A stretch of 64,000 nt of DNA, from positions 31,068,853 to 31,132,852 of the forward strand of contig OX438742.1 in the NCBI GenBank assembly GCA_949316235.1. The letters are read 5' to 3'. This document shows, piece after piece, positions 24,759 through 36,130 of the stretch (position 1 is the first letter of the stretch; every line of letters begins with the position of its first letter). The notes under the pieces were generated by a model. It was not told the DNA's origin, made no database searches, and worked only from the letters and a program-made list of their open reading frames with translations. Position numbers and translations under genes: made by a program. This DNA is from Oegoconia quadripuncta. Taxonomy: Eukaryota > Arthropoda > Insecta > Lepidoptera > Autostichidae.

Positions 24759-24994
24759 GTTCAGTCTGGGATATAGGTATGTATAAAGGTGTAACGAATT
24801 ACAGTACTCTGAAAACGTTTGACCGAAGAACGGTTGAGCGAAAGCCGAGTACATTGCGGAGTACTTTTTAATTAAAAAATGTAATGATGAACAAACTCCG
24901 CAATGTACTTGTCTTCGCTCAACCGTTCTTCGGTTAAACGTTTTTCGGGGTAATGTATTTCGGTACACCGTTATACATACATCACACACTGTAC
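24759..24994. mobile_element. Foldback MITE with TA target duplication
   Basis: The element is a 236-bp near-palindrome. The left arm reads gttcagtctgggat..gtatgtataa..cgaagaacggttgagcg, and the right arm is its inverted counterpart, cgctcaaccgttcttcgg..ttatacatac..atcacacactgtac. TA lies at 24757-24758 and 24995-24996, so it fits a Tc1/mariner-type non-autonomous element. The arms are about 105 bp with scattered mismatches, leaving a short A/T centre near 24865-24890. It encodes no protein; the minus-strand frame is a shadow. Confidence 0.85.
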
Positions 24995-24996
24995 TA

Positions 24997-27900
24997 GTCA
25001 TAACTCACCACGCGGGTAAGGGAACTGTTGATATCGAATTCCACGTCCTTTTTCTTGTTGTGTTAGAGTTAGATAAGAAAGCTATTTATCTCCATTGAAG
25101 CATTCAACGCTACCCATTTGAATATATACCGAATTCCAGGCTACCTTTTCCCGCATTTAGGTTGCTTGCTGTTTTTCTTTAGTTCAATTTACTTTTTACG
25201 CTACAGTTCCTTCGTTTCTTTGGTGAAGATTCAATTATCATTTATGGGAGGAATATATTTAGGAACACTAAATTATATGTTAAGTCTTGCATACATTTCC
25301 AATTATTACATAATATGTACGTATACTCTTACTTAATCAAGGCAAGAAGATGACGATAAATTATTTAATCAACGAGAAACCCAGTTTAAGTAAAGCAACT
25401 TTCTAAAAAACAATTGTTCACTTTAAGTTATCCATTGCTAAACCGATTTCGAGTTGCGGTTTGATGAGCCGAAATCCAGAAGAAATGACAAATTCCAACA
25501 GAATTCCTTTTATTAGTAAATTCCGTAATTTGGGAAAAAAACTGTGAGGTTGACCGTGCAACACTGAGAAGAAATGATTAAATGTGAAAGTAATTATAGA
25601 TACTCCTAAGTAATTTAACAAAGAAAACATCATTATCCGTTAGAGGCTTCAAATCTATCTGAAAATGTATTTTTGAAATAATGTTTTACAGCATCGACCT
25701 CAAAGATGGCTAACATTACATTTAAATTTCTACTCTCATTTATGTGCAAAAATTGAAACTGGCGAATTGGGGTAACTGGTAATTAGAGTAATGGACTTGA
25801 CACATTATGTAGCGGAGTAATTATGCAAACTGTCCGTTGGTCAACGGACGCGCGAAACAATTATGTACGAGATCATTACGTTGACAATAACGATGAAATA
25901 ATGGTCAAATTAAAATTTCCAAATAATTTCTCTAATCAAATCAATAAATTTTTCTTTGCGCAATGTAATTTAAAGTAACTTGAAATTTTTAAAGAAAAAA
26001 AAGCAATAATCGTAGTATAAGGATCCTTTTTACAAACACCGTCAAGTGTGAATAAGACTCGTGCCTTGTGGGTTCCCTATATAACATCACCCGGATAAAC
26101 TTATAAAGGTCTCGTTCCTAAGAAGCGGTTGGAGTTATCAAGTTGAAATTATGTTTAAATAATAAAGTCCGTCGCCTCAAATTTAAAAAGTTTAAGTTTC
26201 TAGTGAAAGTAATGAAAAGATACGGCCCTTACAAGCGTGGGAGGTCTTATAGCACAAGCGAAGGAATAAATTCGACAATCTCGTATGATGAATACGCGAG
26301 AAACGTATATTTGCGGTTTATTTCATAGACGGTCTATGTAACTAATTACATACTCAAGTTTTCTCACCTCTCTGGCTAAATTATAATTAATACGAATCTT
26401 TTATGTGTTCCTTATCATATAACCGTGGTCTCCACGAAACACCACTCTGTTACTTTTCCTTTAATTAAATATAAATTTCGAAAGTTTAACAAAAAATCTA
26501 AAATCTAAAGCATTAACTTGAATTTCTGATATATGGGTTGGGCGGTTTAAATAATGTATGTAGCCCAGCGTACGATCGGCTCCACATAACAAGGTCTTAC
26601 CTATTTGTTATATAGATGCCAATTTATCTGACTCTATGATATAAATACCTATATATTTTACTGTATTGCTAAACATAATTTCTCGACAGCAGAGGCAAAT
26701 GTCGAATTAGCGACCATTGACATCAACCACTTTTTCATAAATCCAGAACTTATTAGGATGATATGGTTTTCTTAATATTTTGGGAAATCTTTGTCTTAGT
26801 AGATAGTTCATTGCATCATGTAAAAAAATTTAAATTGTAAAAAATCATTGCAAATTATTTTGTGCAATAAAGAGTATTTGTATTGTATTGTATTGTAAAA
26901 TTGTGTAAAAAGTCTGATATCCATGGTTGTATTGTTTTTGTATTGTATTTATTTGTATTGTTTCTGTTGCTGTGATTTTTCGTTATTTTCATGTTATGTA
27001 ATAAAGTGTACACGGTTTGTGTACCAAGAGGCAAAAAAGGATTATAACCTTATGCTTCATACAGTAAGAAATCCAGGTTGAATTGTAACATAACATTGCA
27101 CTTTACCGCTGTAGAATTGATGGGGTCTGTATTAAAAGCCATAATTGAAAAGACCTAAATTGACAATACTTAACTAATTAACACATAATCATTAAAATTC
27201 ATAATATTAAAATATATAAATTTTAAAAGTATAACTTTAATATGCGTGAAAGAAATATCCACATTGATTAAGAAACATAATTTAAATACACACCAACATA
27301 GTTTTAACATACAATTTATAATAAGTAAAATCCATCTTTAATATATATTTTCACTGTAGAAGAGCGAGGATCCTATTAAGTAAATCCCTATTAATTTACT
27401 TAATAGGGATTCTCAACTGACATAACTGTATTGTAAAATAAGTTATTTTGAATAAATAAATTCTAAATTTGAAAAGTAATGTATTAAACAAAATAAATAT
27501 TGGATCACACTTCGAGTTAAAAATGCGTGAAAACATTATATTGTTAAGAAACCGATTAAATCTGGTTTAGGCTAAATTTACACATAGAAGAAATATATTT
27601 TGAAAAAGAATAGAGTGTGAATAGATAATTTTATTGTTGTTCTGTACAAAAATAAAGAACTTCAAATGCAATGTTCGTTTAATATTCAATATGACGCGGA
27701 TACAGACCAACACAATATTCTGAGCGATTCCATGGCGGAAGATAATCATGACCCATATGCACTATTAAGATCTATTTTTATACCTATATATTTCTTTAAT
27801 CTTCACAACACATATTTTTTCAAATTTTAATTATTATTAACATATTTTTCTCTCCTAAGTGGAGAAGGTAATTTCTGCACCAGATGGTTATTAACCAAAT

Positions 27901-28009
27901 ATGCTGGGTTCAGTTCTGTTGATGAGGTGATGATGAATGAAGTCAAAAACTTTCATTATTATTAATACACTGAGGGTGCACTGATTATCTATTTTTCTTA
28001 TATATATAC
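24997..28009. other. Non-coding DNA with repeat tails and a hairpin
   Basis: No gene is recognised. Positions 26040-26090 repeat the gactcgtgcc..gggttccctata motif of 675-740. Positions 26865-26900 and 26930-26965 hold (gtatt)n retroposon tails. A perfect 14-bp inverted repeat (cctattaagtaaat, 27372-27385, paired with 27394-27407, 8-base loop) lies in AT-rich DNA. The 61-codon frame at 26143-26328 is unusually basic but unrecognised. Confidence 0.35.
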
Positions 28010-28011
28010 TA

Positions 28012-29325
28012 CTCTGTGTAAAAAGTATCGGGAATATGTCAATAAAAAGACCCGCGTAAAAGAGGTCGTTCTAATTTTTTTACTGCATGTTGGTAGCACT
28101 GTACTGATTTAGCGCGCAAAATTTGAGCGGGATCTGTCATTTAATTTGTTTTAAACTACACTTTTTGTTGGTCATAGTTTTGAGTCCTCGGCGATTTTTA
28201 CAATGGAAAATATTGTTGAACAAAGAGTGTGCCTTAAATTTTGTGTTTCAAATGATATTTCATGTGGTGAATCACTAAAAATGTTGCGAAATACCTACGG
28301 CGAATCGTGTATATCGAAAACAAGGGCTTATGAATGGTATAAGGCTTTTAAAGAAGGCCGAGAAGTAGTAGTAGACTTGCCTCGTTCTGGTAGACCTTCA
28401 ACCGCTACGACCAAAGAAAACATCGACAGAATCAAGAAGCTAGTGCTCGAAAATCGACGTATGAGTCTGAGAGAGTTGGCTAGTGAGGTGAACATATCTT
28501 TTAAGTCCGTCCACAACATTCTCATTGACATTTTAGGCATGAAACGCGTCGCCGCTCGACTAGTTCCAAAAGAGCTCAATTTTGTTCAAAAAGCGCAGCG
28601 AAAGCATGTCGCTGAAGACATGGTTTCCCGAGCTTCTACGGATCCGACCTTTATGAAACGTATAATAACTGGCGACGAGACATGGGTTTATGAGTACGAC
28701 ATGCAAACAAGCCAACAGTCTTCAGAATGGCGTCTCGAAAACGAGCCGAAACCCAAAAAACCGCGGCAAAGTCGCTCCAAAATCAAGGTGATGCTGACAG
28801 TTTTTTTTGACTACCGTGGTGTGGTTCACTCCGAATTCCTTCCAGAGGGAGAAACAGTGAATAAAGAATATTATTTAGGCGTCATGAAGCGTTTGCGTGA
28901 GAGTATCCGCCGAAAACGTCCAGATTTGTGGCAACACAACTCATGGATGCTGCACCATGATAATGCACCATCACACACAGCCATTATAGTGAAAGAGTTT
29001 TTAGCGAAAAATTCAACAAAAGTTCTCGACCAAGCACCGTATTCACCTGATATGGCTCCGTCTGACTTTTTTTTATTTCCCAAGTTAAAATTACCACTTC
29101 GAGGAAAACGTTTTGAGTCGATAGAAGCCATAAAAGAAAATTCGCTGAATGAGCTAAAGGCCATACCGCAAATAGCCTATGAAAAATGTATGGAAGACTG
29201 GGTGAAGCGGTGGAGATGTTGTATTGCAAGCGATGGGGCCTACTTTGAAGGCGATAAAATAAATTTAGATGAATAATTTGTATTTTTTGTTTTATTGACA
29301 AATTCCCGATACTTAGTACACTGAA
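28012..29325 (+). mobile_element. Intact mariner transposon
   Basis: The element is about 1.31 kb, standard mariner size. The inverted ends pair imperfectly over about 37 bases; both contain aagtatcgggaa followed by gtcaataaaa. A TA lies just before the left end (28010-28011). On the right the flank reads tgta, so the duplicated TA is altered or the end is off by two bases. It carries a single uninterrupted transposase gene at 28203-29276. Confidence 0.85.
28203..29276 (+). CDS. Mariner transposase, full-length
   Basis: The product is 357 residues with no interruption, close to the 345-360 usual for mariner transposases, which cut and paste their element at TA sites in the nucleus. The N-terminal half has the paired helix-turn-helix DNA-binding region, with the linker-type sequence DLPRSGRPSTATT near residue 58. 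The catalytic DD34D triad is present: GDETWVYEYD, then HHDNAPSH, then YSPDMAPSDFFLF with 34 residues between the second and third Asp. The ATG at 28203 is the first in frame after the left inverted repeat. All signatures of an active enzyme are seen. Whether it is active depends on the imperfect ends. Confidence 0.93.
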   Translation: MENIVEQRVCLKFCVSNDISCGESLKMLRNTYGESCISKTRAYEWYKAFKEGREVVVDLPRSGRPSTATTKENIDRIKKLVLENRRMSLRELASEVNISFKSVHNILIDILGMKRVAARLVPKELNFVQKAQRKHVAEDMVSRASTDPTFMKRIITGDETWVYEYDMQTSQQSSEWRLENEPKPKKPRQSRSKIKVMLTVFFDYRGVVHSEFLPEGETVNKEYYLGVMKRLRESIRRKRPDLWQHNSWMLHHDNAPSHTAIIVKEFLAKNSTKVLDQAPYSPDMAPSDFFLFPKLKLPLRGKRFESIEAIKENSLNELKAIPQIAYEKCMEDWVKRWRCCIASDGAYFEGDKINLDE

Positions 29326-29639
29326 TGTATATACACCATTTATTTTTATTACTTATAGTTTTACTAACACCCTACATAGTGCAAAATATTCCTCTACTCT
29401 GCCTTATATCTCAGATGTTATTATATACTTTTTTAGTGATGATTTCTCAAATTATGGGTTTTGTACGTTTGTAAGATTGTACATTTCAAATGTTATAAGG
29501 GTTAAGGTGAAGTCGGTTACGGATTTTCATAATAGGACAATTGGTTGGTTTACGACAACCGACCTTTTGCTTCAGGATATTTTTTGTAACATCGCGTGAA
29601 AAAGAGATGCAAATTTAATATGAACTGACAGAGAAGTAC
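29326..29639. other. Short non-coding spacer
   Basis: AT-rich DNA between the mariner and the BEL/Pao fossil. Part of 29515-29639 may belong to the same decayed retroelement, but no motif is readable. Confidence 0.3.
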
Positions 29640-30115
29640 ATCTCTGCGTGGTTGGAATGGTTACAAGAGCTATCAGTGTCAGCTAATCTGCGTATTCCGC
29701 GATGGTATGCTAGCCAATCGGACCCGACAGAGATGTATACATATTTGCTGATGATCTTTGCAGGTGTATGCGTGTGTTGCGTATTAGAGGCTCAGTTACA
29801 ACGATCATAGGTTGCAATGAGCATTGATTGGTAGTAAAGCTCGTGTTACTCCTTTAACTCCCATATCAATACCTCGTTAGAGCTCAGGCCGCATCAATTG
29901 CGTCTCGCTTGGCTACCACGATTATAGCTAGTCACAAATACAAGCCCAACTGTGTTACATATTGGACGGACTCGTTGACAGTTTTAACATGGTTCCGTAG
30001 TGATGCACGACGTTTCAAATCGTTTGTCACGCATTGAGTAGTTGTTGGAAAGTACAGACATTGCTCATTGGCGTTGGCTCTCGAGTGAGCTCAACGTTGC
30101 CGACGACGCAATGAG
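29640..30115 (+). pseudogene. BEL/Pao retrotransposon RNase H fossil
   Basis: Plus-strand pieces in shifting frames follow the order of a BEL/Pao polymerase around the RNase H domain. LRIPRWYASQSDPTEMY is at about 29690-29740, a GSKARVTPLTPISIPR block at about 29835-29878, then ASIASRLATTII (about 29892-29930), and finally TYWTDSLTVLTWFRSDARRF (29958-30017) with FKSFVTH. The blocks around SIPR and WTDS..VL.WFRSD are diagnostic for this family. Stops and at least one small deletion near 29876-29890 kill it. No LTRs were found nearby. Confidence 0.75.
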
Positions 30116-31292
30116 ATGTAGTGTATGACACACATCCTTATGTGTGTGCTTTAATATATAAGTGATTAATACCTATTTTATGTGTACAATATACTTGTGA
30201 CCTCAGAGTGAAGCGTTTCATTGAACGTCACCCTTAACGCCCAACACCGCAGATACGACATGACGGACAACGTTGTCCTTGTTGAAACTAATTATATAGG
30301 TATATATCGGACATGCACAATTATTTTTATTTTATTTTTATTGACTCATTAGCAAAGAAAGATCGTAATTTCGAATGCCTAGTAGTTAATTAATAAGTTA
30401 TTGGAAATGTAGTGAAACCTCCTAAATTTAATAGTTCGGAAAATTGGTCGATTCGCTTTGAAAAATGTTATCTTGATATTGTGTTGGATAATACGAGTAG
30501 GTACTATAATATCTGAAAGTCAGGAATTACATGTGTCGTGATGAGGAAGCACTCCAGCATGCAATTTTCTATGTAATACTCTCCAGTAGTTACTTGCCCT
30601 TTATGTAAATAATCGATTAAAAATGATACTATACGCATTGAGTTTCCCAGAAGATAGTTAATATTATTTTGCCTGAAGATTTACAAATGTTGAATTTCTT
30701 AGTTGGTGCCTTTTCAAACCTTGCTTTAACTTATTTCTAAGGATCAAATTGGTGTAACTACGATCATCAGCGTAAACGTATTCGAAAAGATTCTTGATCT
30801 CGTTTAATTGTTACAAATAGAAATGCAACTCTAGCTTTCTTCTGGAAATATATGAACATTCCCGGAACGCACGAGCGGCCACTATATTCAATTTCATCAT
30901 AATTTAAAATAAATTTGAACTGCCTCAAATGATAATTTCCAAATCTCAATTAAACAATGAATAGTGTGTCATTCCATAACTAATATGATCACTTTTTTAA
31001 ATCATCTTGTGTAGGGGAGGTTGTTTGCTGTCCGGAGCGATAGTCTCATTTTTACAACAGATTAGTCTGTACTTAAGTTCTTATACATATACTATACGTT
31101 ACTATGTTGGAAGCCTACAATACAAATTAGACTAGAGTTCTTCAAAAACACGTTTCGTAGAAAAGATTTGTTAGCTGGAGTATTTCATAACTGCAGGAAT
31201 TTCGTTTGTGTCCATTTTAACTCAAATTGAATATTTAGCAAAATTTAATCGTGACAAGAAAAAAAATTACCTTTTAAAATTAATTATTTTAC
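30116..31292. other. Non-coding DNA, no gene recognised
   Basis: AT-rich sequence with no recognisable coding or repeat structure apart from short A/T runs. The 60-codon minus-strand frame at 30767-30949 has no relatives known to me. Confidence 0.35.
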
Positions 31293-31520
31293 TAGTTTTT
31301 CGCCCGCGGCATCGCCAGCGTGAAATAATTTATCGCGGATAATTTTCATTTGTTTATCGCATGGGAAGTACCTACGAACTTTATCGTTAAAAAAATATCC
31401 CATGTTTTAATCGAGGCTATTATTACACCTATGTACTAAATTTCATCCAAATCCGTTCATCCGTTTCGTCGTGATTGAACAACAAAGAAGCAAACATCCA
31501 TACCTTAGTTATATTCGACT
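31293..31520 (-). repeat. Dispersed repeat, diverged copy
   Basis: It reads actagtttttcgcccgcggc at the start and accaaatttcatccaaatccg-like text (aaatttcatccaaatccgttc) in the middle, ending gaagcaaacatccat. The structure is the inverse of the repeats at 7725-7908 and 36911-37128 and parallel to 45489-45712. It is non-coding. Confidence 0.55.
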
Positions 31521-32814
31521 AGTTAAATTAGATTTCTTACATAGATTTTTATTTTCCTAAGGACCGCGACGCAATAAAGTCTTAAGTCAACGATATTGAA
31601 TAAAAGACCCGCAGTAAAAGGTTGGTTTATAACAAATTACCGATATTTCTTTCATCAATAACGTAATTTACAATAAGTACTTCATTTTACCTCTAAAACC
31701 TTTTGAGACCAAAAGGTCGCATATGTACATTGTAATGAAGTGAAATTTCGGTCATAAATGGAATCGGATGTTGCTACTTTTGCCACTTTAATCGTTTTTT
31801 ACGTAGTTGTTATTTATTAAAATATTTATTAAACATTTTGCAGTTTATATATTAAATTATGAGGCTACTGTACATTTCGATAATACCCGATAATTTATTT
31901 TTTAAGGAATATGGCTTTTATGAAACAGTAATTTAGTCTGGGGTATAATTTGAAAAATGGAACATTCAACCATTTGCCTCTAATGTCGAGTTTTATAAAA
32001 TACAACAAAACAATTTTTAGTGAGGCTTATAAGGTGATGGTTTTGGTAAAGCTAATGACTGATTAATTGGCTTTTCACATTTCTCCAAATTAACTACCTC
32101 TTTTAGATGTCTCCAGCATTTTGCTTTAACAGGATAAGCTCAGTCATCCAAGTACTTTAATATGTCACCACTCGATGATCCATAATTATTCTCGGATCGT
32201 TTAATCTTGGCCTTTTAAAATTCGTATTCAAAATATCATTATACTGGCAAAGACCTTTAAAAACATAATTAGATCAAAGTTGCAAATTACATTAAGGGTC
32301 AGCACCCTTTATTCCGAGGTTAAAATTAAAAGTTAATTTAAAAAATTACTCTGTACGTTGTGGTTGACTTTTATTCTTAGAGTAATTTGGCAGCAAAACA
32401 CGGTTCCACCTAATTAAAATTATGAACTTTGCCAGAAAAAAACAACCTAATATTTCTTCCAATCATTAAAACTTTCGGGCTGAACTAAATAATGTATAAT
32501 ATGTACAGGGTGTATGTGTAAAATGAATATCTTTATTATCTGTGCAATTATTTGTTATAAGGCGTGCATCCTAACACAATACCCAGTCAAATGTCATTTT
32601 TTTTTATACAATGTAGTTAAATCAACATTAAGTTTCTTTTATTCAAACCTACAATAATCTCGATTGAAACTAAAGTGACATCGATGGATTCGGATCGTCT
32701 AACTTTAAACTAATAAAACATATAGATGAGTAGTGAATTTTCTGCTTTTCGCCAAAAAAAAATATTTCGAAAAACGCAACGGTGAGTTTTGAGATCGCCA
32801 CCGACGCTGATTTA
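31521..32814. other. Non-coding DNA, no gene recognised
   Basis: AT-rich DNA. I saw no repeats, RNA genes or coding frames that I can support. Confidence 0.35.
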
Positions 32815-33000
32815 TTTTATTTTATTTATAGTTTATTGTACACTAATCATAAAAACAGTACAGCAATAAAGAGGATGTACAAAGGTGCAAGCTTATCTGA
32901 TTTTGATAATAAAATTAGACATATGTAACTCTTCTCTGAGTTGAGCCTCTTTGAACGCCTGAGGTTCGCAGTCGTCAAGCGGACTAAGGAAATGAGTTTT
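32815..33000 (-). repeat. 3' end of a retroposon, minus strand
   Basis: The stretch begins tttattttattttatttatag and continues tttattgtacactaatc..acagtacagcaataaagagg. Read on the minus strand this is a retroposon 3' end with a (taaa)n tail. No coding part is left. Confidence 0.45.
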
Positions 33001-33180
33001 TTGCTTATTATTTATTTGTTATTATTATAATATTGTATTAAAATCGTTAAATAATAATACTATAATAAATAAACTAAGCAAAGCTTCTGCTATGGATATT
33101 ATATAATGGATAAACATACATAAATATTTATATAATAATTGAAATATATGGTTTTATGGCATGACATAACTTACGTAATG

Positions 33181-33245
33181 TACACACACACATACACACA
33201 CATACACACACATACACACACATACACATACACACACACACACAT
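33181..33245. repeat. (acacacat)n microsatellite
   Basis: About 65 bases of acacacacat-type repeats with small variations, inside the left part of the SINE at 33055-33555. Confidence 0.95.
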
Positions 33246-33254
33246 AAAAACATC

Positions 33255-33437
33255 TATTTTTTTAACCTAACTAACATTATTTTCAATGTAACATTTAGAT
33301 ATGGAAGAGCGGGCCCTCCTGGCACAAGTATACTTGTATACTTAATAGGAGATCCCAACCTTAGTCTATAGTTTATACCTACTAAAGTCGAAAATAAACT
33401 TTTTTCATTTTTCATTTTCATTTTTTCATAAACATCC
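33255..33437 (+). mobile_element. Retroposon fragment nested in the SINE
   Basis: A 3'-end retroposon piece (gcgggccctcctggcacaag, then gtcgaaaataaac and a tttttcattttcatttt tail) splits the SINE. The flanks look like an imperfect target-site duplication: cataaaaacatc at 33243-33254 and cataaacatcc at 33427-33437. The orientation is plus, opposite to the SINE. Confidence 0.65.
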
Positions 33438-33555
33438 ATAACTCGGGAATAAATGTTCGTATTCATCACACAAACATTTACTCCTCGCGGGATTCGAACC
33501 CGCAACCGTTGGTTTCGCTGACAAGGTCATTATCCATACACCAACCGGTCGTCAA

Positions 33556-35427
33556 TAAACGTGTGTAATTATTTTGATTAGTAGGTTTGGCTGATAATTA
33601 AAGAGGCTAGATAAAAAAAGAGATAAATAAAAATTAAAGATAAATTAAAACTCAAAAATAAAAAACCTTGAAAGAAACAGAAGAGTCCAGGAAAATACTG
33701 ATATGAATGAATGTAGCTAGATGGCACGCGGTCTCGGTATCCGAGGCCGATCGATCGATAGCGCCTATTTCTGTACCACCTTGTGTCTAGGCTGTGCCTA
33801 GTCGAGACCCTCGGTAGTTTTATTAGATAAAGTTTAATTTTGTTAAGAAAGGTTAGATATCTAAAATCTATTCTTTGTTAACCGTGCAGTAAATACATAG
33901 GGAGAAGTAGGTACCCTAAAAACATCTTTGTCAAGTTAAAATTTTTTTGTTTTCATAACTTTGTAGGTGTTATAAATAATTAAGTATAATTTAAAGGAAT
34001 GCAAGTCAATACCCAATTGGGATCTCATCTATGACTTTCTCTTTCTCAAAGTTATGTACTAAATAATGTCGATAGGGATAAGTATATCCGTGTAATAGAA
34101 CTTAATATTCTGATCAGTTCGCTGCAGTCCCCTAACATTGTTTAGTGAACAATCAGAACTGATTGTGTCCAGGCCTGTAATCAACTAGGTTGTGTGTTTG
34201 TGCTTACTGCGTGAATAAGTAACTAGTTTAATGAAGGTTTACAATGAGGTCATCACGGAATACTGACTAACAGTAAATCCATGTTTGCAATAGTTTGATG
34301 AATATTGATAGACATATATTTTGCGTGGCACTTGGTAGAAGCACGGAGTGGGCACCTTAGGGCATGAGACTTATTCGTACTTGACCGTCTTTTTAGGGTT
34401 CCGTAGTCAACAATAGTTTCGCCATATCTGTCTGTCTTTCCGCGGCTTCGCTCGGAGGCTCTTAGTACAGGAAAACTGGGATTTGGTATGGATGTACTTA
34501 GTACATATATACAAAATTAAATCTTGAAAAAGAAAATAATTAAGCTTTAAAGTGCAAATTTTTGTTAGACTCAAGCCGCCAGCTAAACGGCTGTTTTTGG
34601 GTACGGAATAAAATTCAAAAAGTAGGTTTTACAAGTTAATAAAATAGTCGAAAAACTTATAAACGTATTTTTCGCTGACAATTATTAATAAAACAACACA
34701 AAGCCCCCCTTTTAAGTCCGTATATATTGTGATGGGCAACTACGGAACCGCACAGTGTAGAGACACTGTGCGGTTTTTCTTTCAAATTAATTTAGATTTG
34801 TAGCTTAGATTGACTAAATAAAGAGATATACAAATGGGTGGTAGTGTTGGTAGGTGAACCACGGCGAACGTACCATGTTCAAGCAACCAACAATGAGCGT
34901 GTATGAGCAACTTTATGAGAGTGCATTAATAAAAAGACGTACGTCAGGATCGTAGCTACTGAAAGTATGTGGTCACTGCCTACCCTACTGGAACTAGGCG
35001 TGACTTTATGTACGTATGTAAACTAATTGTGGTAAAAGCTGTGTCCATTTGTATTTGATATTCAGACATGATAAATAAATAACCTACTCCACAAGTGTAG
35101 TCAGTCAGCTCCAGATCTCTGCAGATACATGACCTCTCCGTACTCATCAACAATCCATAATATGCATTGTCAATGTATGACATTACAAGAATGTGACTCT
35201 ATAGTATTTCCAATAAATTTAAATTAAATCGGGTTGGTAGTTTCGAAGCTGTAATGAGATTCCTGTACTCACACCCTACAAAGTGATTTATCGATCGAAT
35301 TCCCACATAGCACATCGTTATGACCTGTATCGATTGTCCTTGACCCACTGCCCGAGCCTTTCATTTTAACGTTTCGTTTTGCTAAGTGATATAACACGAC
35401 AACCTCACTTCAATATGCTGTTTTATT
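33556..35427. other. Non-coding DNA with a repeat and a strong hairpin
   Basis: No gene is seen. Positions 34390-34780 hold a repeat-like block beginning agggttccgtagtcaac, with cggcttcgctcggaggctc at 34443-34461. It ends in a perfect 13-bp stem (aaccgcacagtgt, 34746-34758, paired with 34763-34775) with a 4-base loop, followed by a T run. I treat the hairpin as part of the repeat, not as a transcription terminator. Confidence 0.45.
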
Positions 35428-35570
35428 AGCCCCCGACAAAAACGGCATGTATTATGTGTTAGACGGCGTTGTGTATGTCTGAATGAGGGTGTGTCTCCAG
35501 TCTTTGTCTGGAAGTATCTCAGTAATGCGTGGTTCAATTTGAGTATTGTTTTTTTATGTTAAAGACTAAA
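35428..35570 (+). repeat. Dispersed repeat, copy of the 8905 family
   Basis: It reads agcccccgacaaaaacggc, then ttatgtgttagacgg and cagtaatgcgtggttc, then a T-rich stretch. The order is the same as at 8905-9070. It is non-coding. Confidence 0.5.
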
Positions 35571-35819
35571 CGAGGAGATAGTTTATATCCTATAAGAATT
35601 CACACAGGAATAAGAACCCTATATTGGTTCTTTTCATGGCATGGGCAAAATAGACAAAGGAAACGATCATCATGACTGCCTTTTTGTTTAACGCGGCTCT
35701 AGCTATTTCCAACAAACTTGGTTAGTCTGTAGGAAAAATATTTTATTGTGCCTATACCACAATCGTTTTCTCGAAAGTAAGGTTAGCACACCATTACGAA
35801 ATTAAATTTTTTTTTTTTA

Positions 35820-36130
35820 ATGATAGACTGGATTCGCCACAATCTCACCTAACGGAAAGTGACGATGTGGTCGAAGATCGCGATCCCAGTAAATGCCTAT
35901 TCACTCTGCCTTTGAAGATTCCAAGGTTGTAGGATTCAGGAAAGACTGACACCGGAAGGGACTTCCATGTCTTGGCTGTTCGGATGATGAATGAAGAATC
36001 GAACTTCTTAGTGCGAATGTTCGGTATATTAACTATATACGGGTGGAATCCCTCCCCACGCCTAGTGGTCCGAAGATGGAAGGGCGACGGTGGAATAACA
36101 TTATGTAATTCCAACGTACACTCTCCGAAT
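35820..36130 (-). pseudogene. C-terminal fragment of a jockey-type retrotransposon
   Basis: On the minus strand, 36114-35845 encodes 89 residues including FHLRTTRRGEGFHPYIV, TKKFDSSFIIRTAKTWKSLP and YNLGIFKGRVNRHLLG. This is the conserved C-terminus of a lepidopteran non-LTR retrotransposon polyprotein. It belongs to the same family as 19620-19960 and is better preserved. Only the end of the element is present, typical of 5' truncation. Confidence 0.8.

Larger units (their letters stand above)
33055..33555 (-). mobile_element. tRNA-derived SINE, minus strand, split by a nested insertion
   Basis: The tRNA-like head is at the right: ggattcgaacccgcaacc (33490-33507) is the reverse complement of the B-box region, and cattatccatacaccaacc (33527-33545) the A-box side. 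The body continues leftwards (cgggaataaatgttcg, cataaacatccataac) but is interrupted by an unrelated insertion at about 33255-33437. It resumes leftwards across the (acacacat)n tract at 33181-33245. Confidence 0.75.

Noticed and set aside
33181..33245. Possible CRISPR-like or regulatory array.
   Set aside because: It is a simple (acacacat)n microsatellite in a eukaryotic SINE; there are no spacers.
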